A stretch of DNA of 64,000 bases from NCBI RefSeq assembly GCF_039871875.1, contig NZ_JBDPMD010000001.1, positions 124,001 through 188,000 of the forward strand, given 5' to 3'. Origin of the DNA: Sphaerisporangium sp039871875 (GTDB taxonomy: Bacteria > Actinomycetota > Actinomycetes > Streptosporangiales > Streptosporangiaceae). The notes below the pieces were generated by a model. The model ran no database searches and had not been told where the DNA came from. It saw nothing but the letters and a program-made list of their open reading frames with translations. The position numbers and the translations under genes were made by a program. The first letter of the stretch is position 1. The number at the start of each line of letters is the position of its first letter. Below are positions 33,275 through 40,151 of the stretch, piece after piece.

Positions 33275-35133
33275 GTTCGTCCTCTCAGGGTGAGCGGCGG
33301 CACCTCGGGAGTGGGGAAGCCGAAGATGAGCCCGTAGAAGGCGAGCTCGGCCTCCAGTGCCGCGACGATGGTCTCCTTTTTCCTCCAGCCGTGCTGTTCC
33401 CCGGCGAACGTGAGGTAGGCCCATCTTCCGCCCGCGGCGTCCAGCGCGGCGAGGAAACGCTCCGCCTGCCCGTGGTCCACGATGGCGTCCTCCAGCCCGT
33501 GCAGCAGCAGGGCCGGGCCGGACGCCCGCGCGGCGTGCAGCAGGGGCGAACGTTCCTCGTACCGCCGCCGCGCCTCGGGCAGCGGCCCGATCAGGCCGTC
33601 CAGGTAGCGGGACTCGAAGTCGTGCGTCTCCCCGGCCCACGCCTCGGGGTCGGTGATGGCGTACCGCGCCACCGCGCCGCGGAACACCTCGCTGTGGGTC
33701 AGCGCGGCGAGGGCCGTCCAGCCGCCCGCGCTGCCGCCCCGGACGGCGATCCGCGCCGGGTCGGCGAGCCCGGCCTCGGCCAGCCCCCGCGCCACGGTCT
33801 CGCTGTCGCGCACGTCCACCACACCCCACTGGTGGCGCAGCCGCTCGCGGTACGCCCTGCCGTACCCCGTGGAGCCGCCGTAGTTGACCTGCGCCACGCC
33901 GATGCCCCTGCTGGTGAAGTACGCGACCTCCAGGTCGAGCACCAGCGGGCTGGCGCCGGTCGGCCCGCCGTGCACGAAGATCACGTACGGCGCGGGGCCG
34001 TCGCCGGCCGGCGGGTACACGTGGGCGTGCACGCCGCCGAACATCCGCGCCTGCGGCCGGGGCAGCGCACCGGCGGGCGGCAGCGCCTTCGGCGGCGACA
34101 CCACCTCGTGCGCCCCGGTGACGAGGTCGGTCACCACCACCTCGTAGGGCCGGTACGGCGTGGCGCCCACCCCCGCGGCCCGCGTGCCGTCCGGGGAAAC
34201 CGACAGCGTCGGGGCCCAGTAGGTGTACGGGTCGCCCACGTCGGCGATCTCGCCGGCGCCGGGGTCCAGCACCCCGAGCCGCCGCCCGCCCGGTGTGCCG
34301 TACGTCACGGCCACCCGCCCGCCCGCCGGGGCGAACCACGTGAGGCCGAGCTTCCACGCGGCGTCCCCGAACTCCAGCGGCATCTCCGCGAGGTTGCGCG
34401 CCGGGCCGCCGTCCAGCGGCACCAGGTGGAGGTTCCACCACCCGCCCGGGTCGGTGACCGCGTACAGGGCGCCGTCGTCGCGCCACTCGGCCTGCGCCAC
34501 CGCCTCCTCGGGCCCGCCCGCCACCACGCGGTGCGGCCCGGCGGTGCCGTCGGCCCGCAGCGGCGCCACGCACAGCTCGGTGCCGTCCCACGGCATGGCC
34601 GGGTGGTCCCAGCCGATCCACGCGACCGTCCCGCCGCCGGGGGACACCCGCGGGTTCATCACGAAGTGCTGCGCCCGCACCACGACCCGGGGCGCGCCGC
34701 CGTCCAGCGGCACCGCCACGATGTCGCGCCGGTCGCCGGTCTCGCGCACGCACCAGACCTCGCCGCCGCGCACCACCAGGTCGGCGTACCGGGCGGGGCC
34801 GGGCGGGGTGATCGGCTCCGGCTCGCCGCCGGGGCGCAGGACGTACAGCCGCCCGTCGTCCCAGTGGGTGAACACCAGCCCGCCGCCGGGCAGCGGGCGC
34901 CAGGAACGCCCGCCGTACTCGACCACGCGGTTGCGGGCGTTCCACCCCGGCGGCAGCACGTCGCGCACCGCGCCGGACGGGTCGCGCCGCACCACGCAGC
35001 GCCGCCCGCCCTCGGCCGGGCGCGGCTCGTCCCACCAGATCTCCTCGCCGCCGGGAGCGGGCACGATCTCCACCCACTGGGGGCGGTCGTCCACGCGTGC
35101 GACATCGGCGGCCGTGATGGGAGATGAAGTCAC
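33271..35133 (-). CDS. S9-family serine peptidase (prolyl-oligopeptidase/acylaminoacyl type)
   Basis: This 620-residue protein has an N-terminal propeller of about 360 residues and a C-terminal alpha/beta-hydrolase domain. The nucleophile Ser lies in RGGSAGGW (about 468), the Asp in GLEDAIVDH (about 549) and the His in GEQHGW (about 581). It should cleave short peptides, often after proline or at acylated N-termini, inside the cell, since no signal peptide is present. GTG 35133 overlaps the upstream gene's TGA as GTGA; AGAGGG provides the ribosome-binding site. It sits between a C39-like and an M20 peptidase gene. Confidence 0.92.
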   Translation of the reverse strand: MTSSPITAADVARVDDRPQWVEIVPAPGGEEIWWDEPRPAEGGRRCVVRRDPSGAVRDVLPPGWNARNRVVEYGGRSWRPLPGGGLVFTHWDDGRLYVLRPGGEPEPITPPGPARYADLVVRGGEVWCVRETGDRRDIVAVPLDGGAPRVVVRAQHFVMNPRVSPGGGTVAWIGWDHPAMPWDGTELCVAPLRADGTAGPHRVVAGGPEEAVAQAEWRDDGALYAVTDPGGWWNLHLVPLDGGPARNLAEMPLEFGDAAWKLGLTWFAPAGGRVAVTYGTPGGRRLGVLDPGAGEIADVGDPYTYWAPTLSVSPDGTRAAGVGATPYRPYEVVVTDLVTGAHEVVSPPKALPPAGALPRPQARMFGGVHAHVYPPAGDGPAPYVIFVHGGPTGASPLVLDLEVAYFTSRGIGVAQVNYGGSTGYGRAYRERLRHQWGVVDVRDSETVARGLAEAGLADPARIAVRGGSAGGWTALAALTHSEVFRGAVARYAITDPEAWAGETHDFESRYLDGLIGPLPEARRRYEERSPLLHAARASGPALLLHGLEDAIVDHGQAERFLAALDAAGGRWAYLTFAGEQHGWRKKETIVAALEAELAFYGLIFGFPTPEVPPLTLRGRT

Positions 35134-36284
35134 CAGTTGCCCTCTGAAGGTGGGAGCGGAACGTCACTCGGATGCACGACATGGACGATTCCCGCGCTGC
35201 CCGCGCCGCGTAACCAGACGTTCTCGAACGCTGCCCGCGGATAGATTCTCTTGACCGTGCCGTCGGACGGGCCCGCCGGATCGTTGGCGATCACGTCGCC
35301 CTCGGCGGTGAACCCGGTCACCACCATGATATGGCCGCGGGTCGAGTACCCCGAGCCGGGCAGCTCGTGCTCCTTGAACGACTGCGAGGTGATGACCGGC
35401 ACACCCGCCGCGATGAAGCGTTCCAGCTCGCGCAGCGACCGCAGCCGGGTGACGAACCCGTCCAGCCCGTACCGGCCGGCGTAGGCGACGCCGAAGGGCC
35501 AGTTGCCGGTGCCCTGGTAGCTGTGGTCGTACATGTCGCGCGCGGCGTGGTCCACGGCGGGGCACGGGTCGGCCGGATCCACGAACGCCAGCTCGACGGG
35601 CTCAGGGCCGCGGCCCCAGTACTGCAGCACCATGGTCATGGACGCCGGGCTGCACCACGCCTCGCCCCCGCCGCCCCACTGCGGGTGGTGCCCGGCGTGG
35701 ACGCGCTGCGAGCGCGGCGGCACGGCCAGCTCGACGCCGCGCGCCTCGCCCGGCTCGCTCGGCGGCACGGACGCCCGGTTGGGCACCGCCGAGGCCATCA
35801 CCCCGGCGCCGCGCACCGACGCCCCGGCGCCGTGCAGGGTGAGCCGCAGCTCGTAGGCGGTGACCGGCCGGGTGGCGGCGAACGTGTCCACCGCCACGTC
35901 GCCGTGCTCGTCGCCCTGCCCCGGCAGCGAGGTGCGGTGCACGTCGTCGCCGCCCTCGGCCCAGCGCCCCATGTCGTACCACTTGGTGAGCTCGCCGGCT
36001 TCGGTGCGCAGCCGCAGCTCCACCCGCAGCCACGAGCCCTTCGGCGCGGACGCGGTCCACGAGGGGACGAGCTGGGTGGCGGGGAAGCCGATCTCCACCT
36101 CGCCCGAGGTCCACCGGGTGTACGGCCAGGTGCCGGCCTCGGTGCCGAACGGGTCCCGATAGGTGGTCACGCCGGTCTCGGCGGGGACCACGCCGGTCCA
36201 GCGGCGGTAGGTGACGAGTCCCGGTGCTGCGGGTGTCGGGGTGACCACGTGGCCGATTGTGCTTTGGGGGTCTGTGTGGCACAT
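35130..36284 (-). CDS. C39-like (Peptidase_C39_2, papain-fold) cysteine peptidase with N-terminal beta domain
   Basis: The 384-residue product has an N-terminal beta-rich region of about 170 residues (sandwich-like, WTSGEVEIGFPATQLVPSW) and a C-terminal Peptidase_C39_2 domain. The likely nucleophile is the Cys in EAWCSPASMTMVLQYWG (about 210). The His is in STRGHIMVVTGF (about 317), followed by VIANDPAG. No signal peptide was seen. The ATG at 36284 lacks a clear ribosome-binding site; a GTG 12 codons later is an alternative. It is the first gene of the operon with S9 and M20 peptidases, each overlapping the next by 4 nt. Confidence 0.85.
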   Translation of the reverse strand: MCHTDPQSTIGHVVTPTPAAPGLVTYRRWTGVVPAETGVTTYRDPFGTEAGTWPYTRWTSGEVEIGFPATQLVPSWTASAPKGSWLRVELRLRTEAGELTKWYDMGRWAEGGDDVHRTSLPGQGDEHGDVAVDTFAATRPVTAYELRLTLHGAGASVRGAGVMASAVPNRASVPPSEPGEARGVELAVPPRSQRVHAGHHPQWGGGGEAWCSPASMTMVLQYWGRGPEPVELAFVDPADPCPAVDHAARDMYDHSYQGTGNWPFGVAYAGRYGLDGFVTRLRSLRELERFIAAGVPVITSQSFKEHELPGSGYSTRGHIMVVTGFTAEGDVIANDPAGPSDGTVKRIYPRAAFENVWLRGAGSAGIVHVVHPSDVPLPPSEGNW

Positions 36285-36368
36285 CGGATGGTTTACGTAT
36301 CCGGCGGCCGGTCCCGGCTATGCCGCCATCGGCCGGTACGGAGCCGCATCGACAAAGGTCAGAGTGGG

Positions 36369-36374
36369 TATCGT
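36369..36374 (+). promoter_or_regulatory. -10 box (TATCGT) of the MerB-like gene, leaderless spacing
   Basis: TATCGT ends 7 nt before ATG 36382. TCGACA at 36349-36354 resembles a -35 but the spacer would be only 14 nt. There is no Shine-Dalgarno at the right distance for this ATG. Confidence 0.4.
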
Positions 36375-36381
36375 CCCCCGC

Positions 36382-37173
36382 ATGCTCGATCTGGCAGACG
36401 TGCGGATGTTCGTCTACCGGCGGTTCGCCGAGCGGGGATGTCCTCCGTCCCCCGAGGAGGTGGCCGCCGCGTTCGGCACCGGGCCCGAGGAGGCGCTGGA
36501 GGCGCTGCGGGCGCTGCACGAGGCGCATCTGCTGGTGCTGGACGGCGAGCGGCGGCGGATCGTGATGGCGCACCCGTGGTCGGCGGTCCCGCTCGGCTTC
36601 GTGGTGGCGAGCAGCGGGGTCAAGTGGTGGGGCGGCTGCGCGTGGGACTCGTTCGCCATCCCGGCCCTGGTGGGCGAGCCGTGCCTGGTGGCGACCCACT
36701 GCCCCGGCTGCGGGCGGGCGCTGGCGCTGGACGTGTGCCCCGACACGCCGCCCGCCCTGCCCCTGGCGGCTCACTTCCTGGTCCCCATCCCGCGCATGTG
36801 GGACGACGTGGTGTTCGCCTGCGCGAACCAGTCGCTGTTCTGCTCGGAGGAGCACGTGGGCCGGTGGCTGCGTGAGACGCGGTACCCGCGCGGGGTGCTG
36901 CTGGACATGCGCACGCTGTGGCTGCTCGCCACCCGCTGGTACGCCGGGCGGCTGACCCGCGAGTACCGCAGGCGCACCCCGGACGAGGCGCGGGCGCTGT
37001 TCCGGAGCCTCGGGCTGTCCGGCCCGTTCTGGGGCGAGGAGCACGACCCCGCGCCGCCGCCGGCCGCGCCAGGGGGCCGTCCGGCCGCGCCGCCCGTCAC
37101 CGACGATATCGGCATATCGCCTCTGTACATCGGTCAAGGCGTGCAAAGGGGTAAGTGGCAATGGCTAGGGTAG
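36382..37173 (+). CDS. MerB-like (alkylmercury lyase family) protein
   Basis: From ATG 36382 the product has 263 residues. An N-terminal winged-helix-like region (ADVRMFVYRRFAERGCPPSP) precedes a MerB-type domain with WGGCAWDSFAIPALVG (C86, D89) and SLFCSEEHVGRWL (C154). These align in order and spacing with the catalytic C96, D99 and C159 of enteric MerB, so organomercurial protonolysis chemistry is possible. A CPGC pair (107-110) is extra. There is no merA or merR nearby. The C-terminus ends in a Pro/Ala-rich tail. An alternative start, GTG 36364, has AAAGG 5 nt upstream. Many actinomycete MerB-like proteins are not mercury-related, so function is uncertain. Confidence 0.8.
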   Translation: MLDLADVRMFVYRRFAERGCPPSPEEVAAAFGTGPEEALEALRALHEAHLLVLDGERRRIVMAHPWSAVPLGFVVASSGVKWWGGCAWDSFAIPALVGEPCLVATHCPGCGRALALDVCPDTPPALPLAAHFLVPIPRMWDDVVFACANQSLFCSEEHVGRWLRETRYPRGVLLDMRTLWLLATRWYAGRLTREYRRRTPDEARALFRSLGLSGPFWGEEHDPAPPPAAPGGRPAAPPVTDDIGISPLYIGQGVQRGKWQWLG

Positions 37174-37218
37174 TCATTCGGATTCGGCCCACTGCTTGCC
37201 GTTATATGCGGTCTGCGG

Positions 37219-37246
37219 GTCCCGGCCCGGGACGGTGGGTTATAAG
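37219..37246 (+). promoter_or_regulatory. Promoter region with palindrome upstream of the amidase gene
   Basis: A perfect 15-nt palindrome, GTCCCGG-C-CCGGGAC (37219-37233), lies 7 nt before TATAAG (37241-37246), a good -10. The palindrome occupies the place of the -35 box, which suggests an operator. The GTG start at 37280 has its own ribosome-binding site (CTGGAG). Confidence 0.5.
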
Positions 37247-37279
37247 TCTGAAATATCCGTTTCCCCCTGGAGAACCTTC

Positions 37280-38056
37280 GTGGCCATCGACCTCGTATCG
37301 CGCAGCGCCTGGGGTGCCCGGGCCCCGCGCGGCTCCTATTCCACTCTCACGTCCACCAAGGGCGTCAAGGTGCATTACACCGGCGGCCGGGTCGACCCCG
37401 CCATCGTGAACGACCACGCCAAGTGCGTCGCCATGGTGAAGTCCATCCAGAACCAGCACATGAACGGGAACGGCTGGATGGACATCGGCTACTCGATGGT
37501 GGCCTGCCCGCACCGCAAGGTGTTCGTCGGCAGGGGCCCGCGCCGCCTGCCCGCCGCCAACGGGCCCGGCCTCAACTCGGGGCACTACGCCGTGCTCGGC
37601 CTGGTCGGCAACAGCGGCCTGGTCAAGCCGCCGGACGCCATGCTGCACGGCATCGTCGACGCGATCGAGTACCTGCGCGCCGAGGGCGGCGCCGGCCGCG
37701 AGATCAAGGGCCACCGCGACGGGTACGCCACCGAGTGCCCCGGCGCGGCGCTGTACGCCTGGGTGAAGAAGGGCGCCCCGCGGCCCGGCGGCGACCCCGA
37801 CCCCGAGCCCCCGGGCGAGCAGCACCCGAAGTGGCCCGGCCGGCTGCTGAAGTACCCGCCGGTGATGCACGGCGAGGACGTGCGCACCTGGCAGGCCCAG
37901 ATGGACAAGCGCGGCTGGACCATCGACGTGGACGGCGCCTACGGCGAGCAGTCCCGTGACGTGTGCGTCGGCTTCCAGCAGCAGCAGGGCCTCGACGACG
38001 ACGGCATCGTCGGCCGCCTCACCTGGGACGCCGCCTTCGAGGCCCCCATCACCTGA
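37280..38056 (+). CDS. Peptidoglycan-recognition-type N-acetylmuramoyl-L-alanine amidase with PG-binding domain
   Basis: This 258-residue protein has an amidase_2/PGRP domain at about 5-160 and a PG_binding_1 domain at about 190-255 (VRTWQAQMDKRGWTIDVDG), joined by a Pro-rich linker (GGDPDPEPPG). Zinc ligands H32, H145 and C153 and catalytic Y71 can be assigned from HYTGG, GHRDGYATECPG and DIGYSM. It should cut the amide between muramic acid and L-alanine. No signal peptide is present, so export would need a holin-like route, lysis or a non-classical path, as for phage endolysins. GTG 37280 follows CTGGAGAACCTTC. Confidence 0.9.
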   Translation: MAIDLVSRSAWGARAPRGSYSTLTSTKGVKVHYTGGRVDPAIVNDHAKCVAMVKSIQNQHMNGNGWMDIGYSMVACPHRKVFVGRGPRRLPAANGPGLNSGHYAVLGLVGNSGLVKPPDAMLHGIVDAIEYLRAEGGAGREIKGHRDGYATECPGAALYAWVKKGAPRPGGDPDPEPPGEQHPKWPGRLLKYPPVMHGEDVRTWQAQMDKRGWTIDVDGAYGEQSRDVCVGFQQQQGLDDDGIVGRLTWDAAFEAPIT

Positions 38057-38075
38057 TCGCCTGAGACCCCCCGCC

Positions 38076-38106
38076 CGCCGCCGCCCCGCCCATGGGGACG
38101 GCGGCG
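38076..38106 (+). terminator. GC-rich hairpin after the amidase gene
   Basis: CGCCGCCG (38076-38083) pairs with CGGCGGCG (38099-38106); the inner CCCC/GGGG (38084-38087 with 38094-38097) extends the stem past a one-base bulge. It starts 20 nt after the stop codon. Confidence 0.65.
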
Positions 38107-38329
38107 TCCGCGTGTCCGGCGCCGGAGGGAGGCCGTGGGCCCCGGCGTGTCCGGGCGGGCGGCCCCGTGGTGGCGGGCGGCCGGCTGATCCTGTGCGGGC
38201 GCGTGCCCGGGGCAGGCGATACCGTGGGTGTGCGGGCGCGTCCGGTGCGCTTTCCGCCAGAGAACGGCGGGTTCGCGGCGATCTTCGTGTCACGGGCGCC
38301 CCGGCGGCTCCACAGGGCCGCGCAACGCT

Positions 38330-38335
38330 TAGCAT
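38330..38335 (+). promoter_or_regulatory. -10 box (TAGCAT) of the mutA operon, leaderless spacing
   Basis: TAGCAT ends 7 nt before the mutA ATG at 38343. The only -35-like element, TCCACA at 38309-38314, gives a short 15-nt spacer. No cobalamin riboswitch was seen in the gap 38057-38342. Confidence 0.4.
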
Positions 38336-38342
38336 CCAGGAC

Positions 38343-40151
38343 ATGACGGTGCAGCCTGACCGGCCAGGGCCGGATCCCGGTTTCCCCGCCGCGACGCGGG
38401 ACGAGTGGCGGCGGCTGGCCGCCGCCGTGCTCCGCCGGTCCGGGGCCGAGGCCGGCTCCCCTGAGGAGGCCCTCGCCTCCACCACCTACGACGGCGTCAC
38501 GATCGCGCCGCTCTACGACCCCGGCGACCTGCCCCCCGATCCCGGCCTGCCGGGCTTCGCCCCCTACGTCCGCGGCGGGCGCCCGGTGCGAGGCGCGGCG
38601 CAGGGCTGGGACGTACGCCAGCGGCACGCCCACCCCGACCCCGCGACCTCCCACGAGGCGGTGCTCGCCGACCTGGAGAACGGCGTCACCTCCCTGTGGC
38701 TGGTCCTCGGGGACGGCGCCCTGGACGTGGCCGCCCTGCCCCGGGTGCTGGACGGCGTGTACCTCGACCTCGCGCCCGTCGCGCTGGACGCCGGGCCGCA
38801 CACCGCCGAGGCCGCCGAGACGTACCTGCGGCTGGCGGAGGCCAAGGGCGCCGCGCCCGGCGGCGGCCTCGGCGCCGACCCCATCGGCCTGCGGGCGAGG
38901 ACGGGCGCCGCGGCGCCGCTGGACCTGCCCGCGCTGGCCCGGCTCGCCGCCGCCCACGGCCTGCGCGCGATCACCGTGGACGCCACGCCGTACCACGACG
39001 CCGGCGGCGCCGACGCCGAGGAGCTCGGCTGCTCCGTCGCCACCGGCGTGGCCTACCTGCGCGTCCTCACCGACGCCGGCCTGACCGCGCGGGAGGCGTT
39101 CGGGCAGATCGACTTCCGCTACGCCGCGACGGCCGACCAGTTCCTCACCATCGCCAAGTTCCGCGCCGCCCGGCGGCTGTGGGCCCGCGTCGCCGAGGTC
39201 TGCGGCGTGACCGAGGGGGCGGGCCAGGTGCAGCACGCCGTCACGTCCTCGGCCATGATGACCGCGCGCGACCCCTGGGTGAACATGCTGCGCACCACGC
39301 TGGCCTGCTTCGCGGCGGGCGTCGGCGGCGCGGACGCCGTCACCGTCCAGCCGTTCGACGCGCGACTCGGCCTGCCCGACGCCTTCGCCCGGCGCATCGC
39401 CCGCAACACCCACGCCCTGCTGGTCGAGGAGGCCGGAGTGGCCCGGGTGACCGACCCGGCCGGCGGGTCCTGGTACGTCGAGCGGCTCACCGCCGACCTC
39501 GCCGCGCGGGCCTGGGAGTGGTTCCAGGAGATCGAGCGCGCGGGCGGCGCCGAGGCGGCCCTGGAGCGGTTGATCCCCGCCCGCCTCGCCGCCACGTGGG
39601 AGCGCAGGTCCCGCGACATCGCCCACCGCGCCGCCCCCCTCACCGGGGTCAGCGAGTACCCGGACCTCGCCGAGCGCCTGCCCGTCCGCGAGCCGGCCCC
39701 CGAGCCCGCCCGCGGCGGCCTGCCCCGCGTGCACTACGCCCAAGCCTTCGAGGCCCTGCGGGACCGCGCCGACCGCGCACCCGGCCGTCCCGTGGTCTTC
39801 CTCGCCACCATCGGCCCGGTCGCCGCGCACACCGCGCGGGCGTCGTTCGCCGCCAACCTGTTCCAGGCGGGCGGCCTCGCCACCGTCACCGGCGGCCCCC
39901 TCACCGACCCCGAGGAGATCGCCGCGGCGTTCCGCGCGAGCGGCACCACCGTCGCCTGCCTGTGCTCGAGCGACGAGCTGTACGGCGAGCACGCCTCCGC
40001 CGTGGCCGCCGCGCTGCGCCGCGCCGGGGCCAAACGCGTCTGGCTGGCCGGGCGGGGCCGCCACGACGGCGTGGACGCCACCGTGCACGCCGGATGCGAC
40101 GCCCTCGCCGTGCTGGGCACCACGTTCGACGACCTGGGAGTGGCCCCATGA
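38343..40151 (+). CDS. mutA: Methylmalonyl-CoA mutase small (beta) subunit
   Basis: This 602-residue protein has the TIM-barrel mutase domain (REAFGQIDFRYAATADQFLTIA, RRLWARVAEVCG, TSSAMMTARDPWVNMLRTT, GGSWYVERLTADLAARAW) and a C-terminal B12-binding-like fold lacking the DxHxxG cobalamin motif, as is normal for this non-catalytic subunit. With MutB it forms the heterodimer that interconverts (R)-methylmalonyl-CoA and succinyl-CoA, linking propionate and odd-chain or branched-chain catabolism to polyketide precursors. ATG 38343 is 7 nt after a TAGCAT box. The stop overlaps mutB as ATGA. Confidence 0.95.
   Translation: MTVQPDRPGPDPGFPAATRDEWRRLAAAVLRRSGAEAGSPEEALASTTYDGVTIAPLYDPGDLPPDPGLPGFAPYVRGGRPVRGAAQGWDVRQRHAHPDPATSHEAVLADLENGVTSLWLVLGDGALDVAALPRVLDGVYLDLAPVALDAGPHTAEAAETYLRLAEAKGAAPGGGLGADPIGLRARTGAAAPLDLPALARLAAAHGLRAITVDATPYHDAGGADAEELGCSVATGVAYLRVLTDAGLTAREAFGQIDFRYAATADQFLTIAKFRAARRLWARVAEVCGVTEGAGQVQHAVTSSAMMTARDPWVNMLRTTLACFAAGVGGADAVTVQPFDARLGLPDAFARRIARNTHALLVEEAGVARVTDPAGGSWYVERLTADLAARAWEWFQEIERAGGAEAALERLIPARLAATWERRSRDIAHRAAPLTGVSEYPDLAERLPVREPAPEPARGGLPRVHYAQAFEALRDRADRAPGRPVVFLATIGPVAAHTARASFAANLFQAGGLATVTGGPLTDPEEIAAAFRASGTTVACLCSSDELYGEHASAVAAALRRAGAKRVWLAGRGRHDGVDATVHAGCDALAVLGTTFDDLGVAP

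Noticed and set aside
31952..35182. A single open frame of about 1,076 codons across the M20 and S9 peptidase genes
   Set aside because: The first two thirds is an out-of-frame reading of the S9 gene with Arg/Gly-rich nonsense; only the part from 33274 onward is real M20 protein. The GTGA overlap explains the join.
38057..38342. Cobalamin riboswitch upstream of mutA
   Set aside because: No B12-box-like sequence or long leader is present, and the -10 box lies 7 nt from the start codon, leaving no room for a leader RNA.
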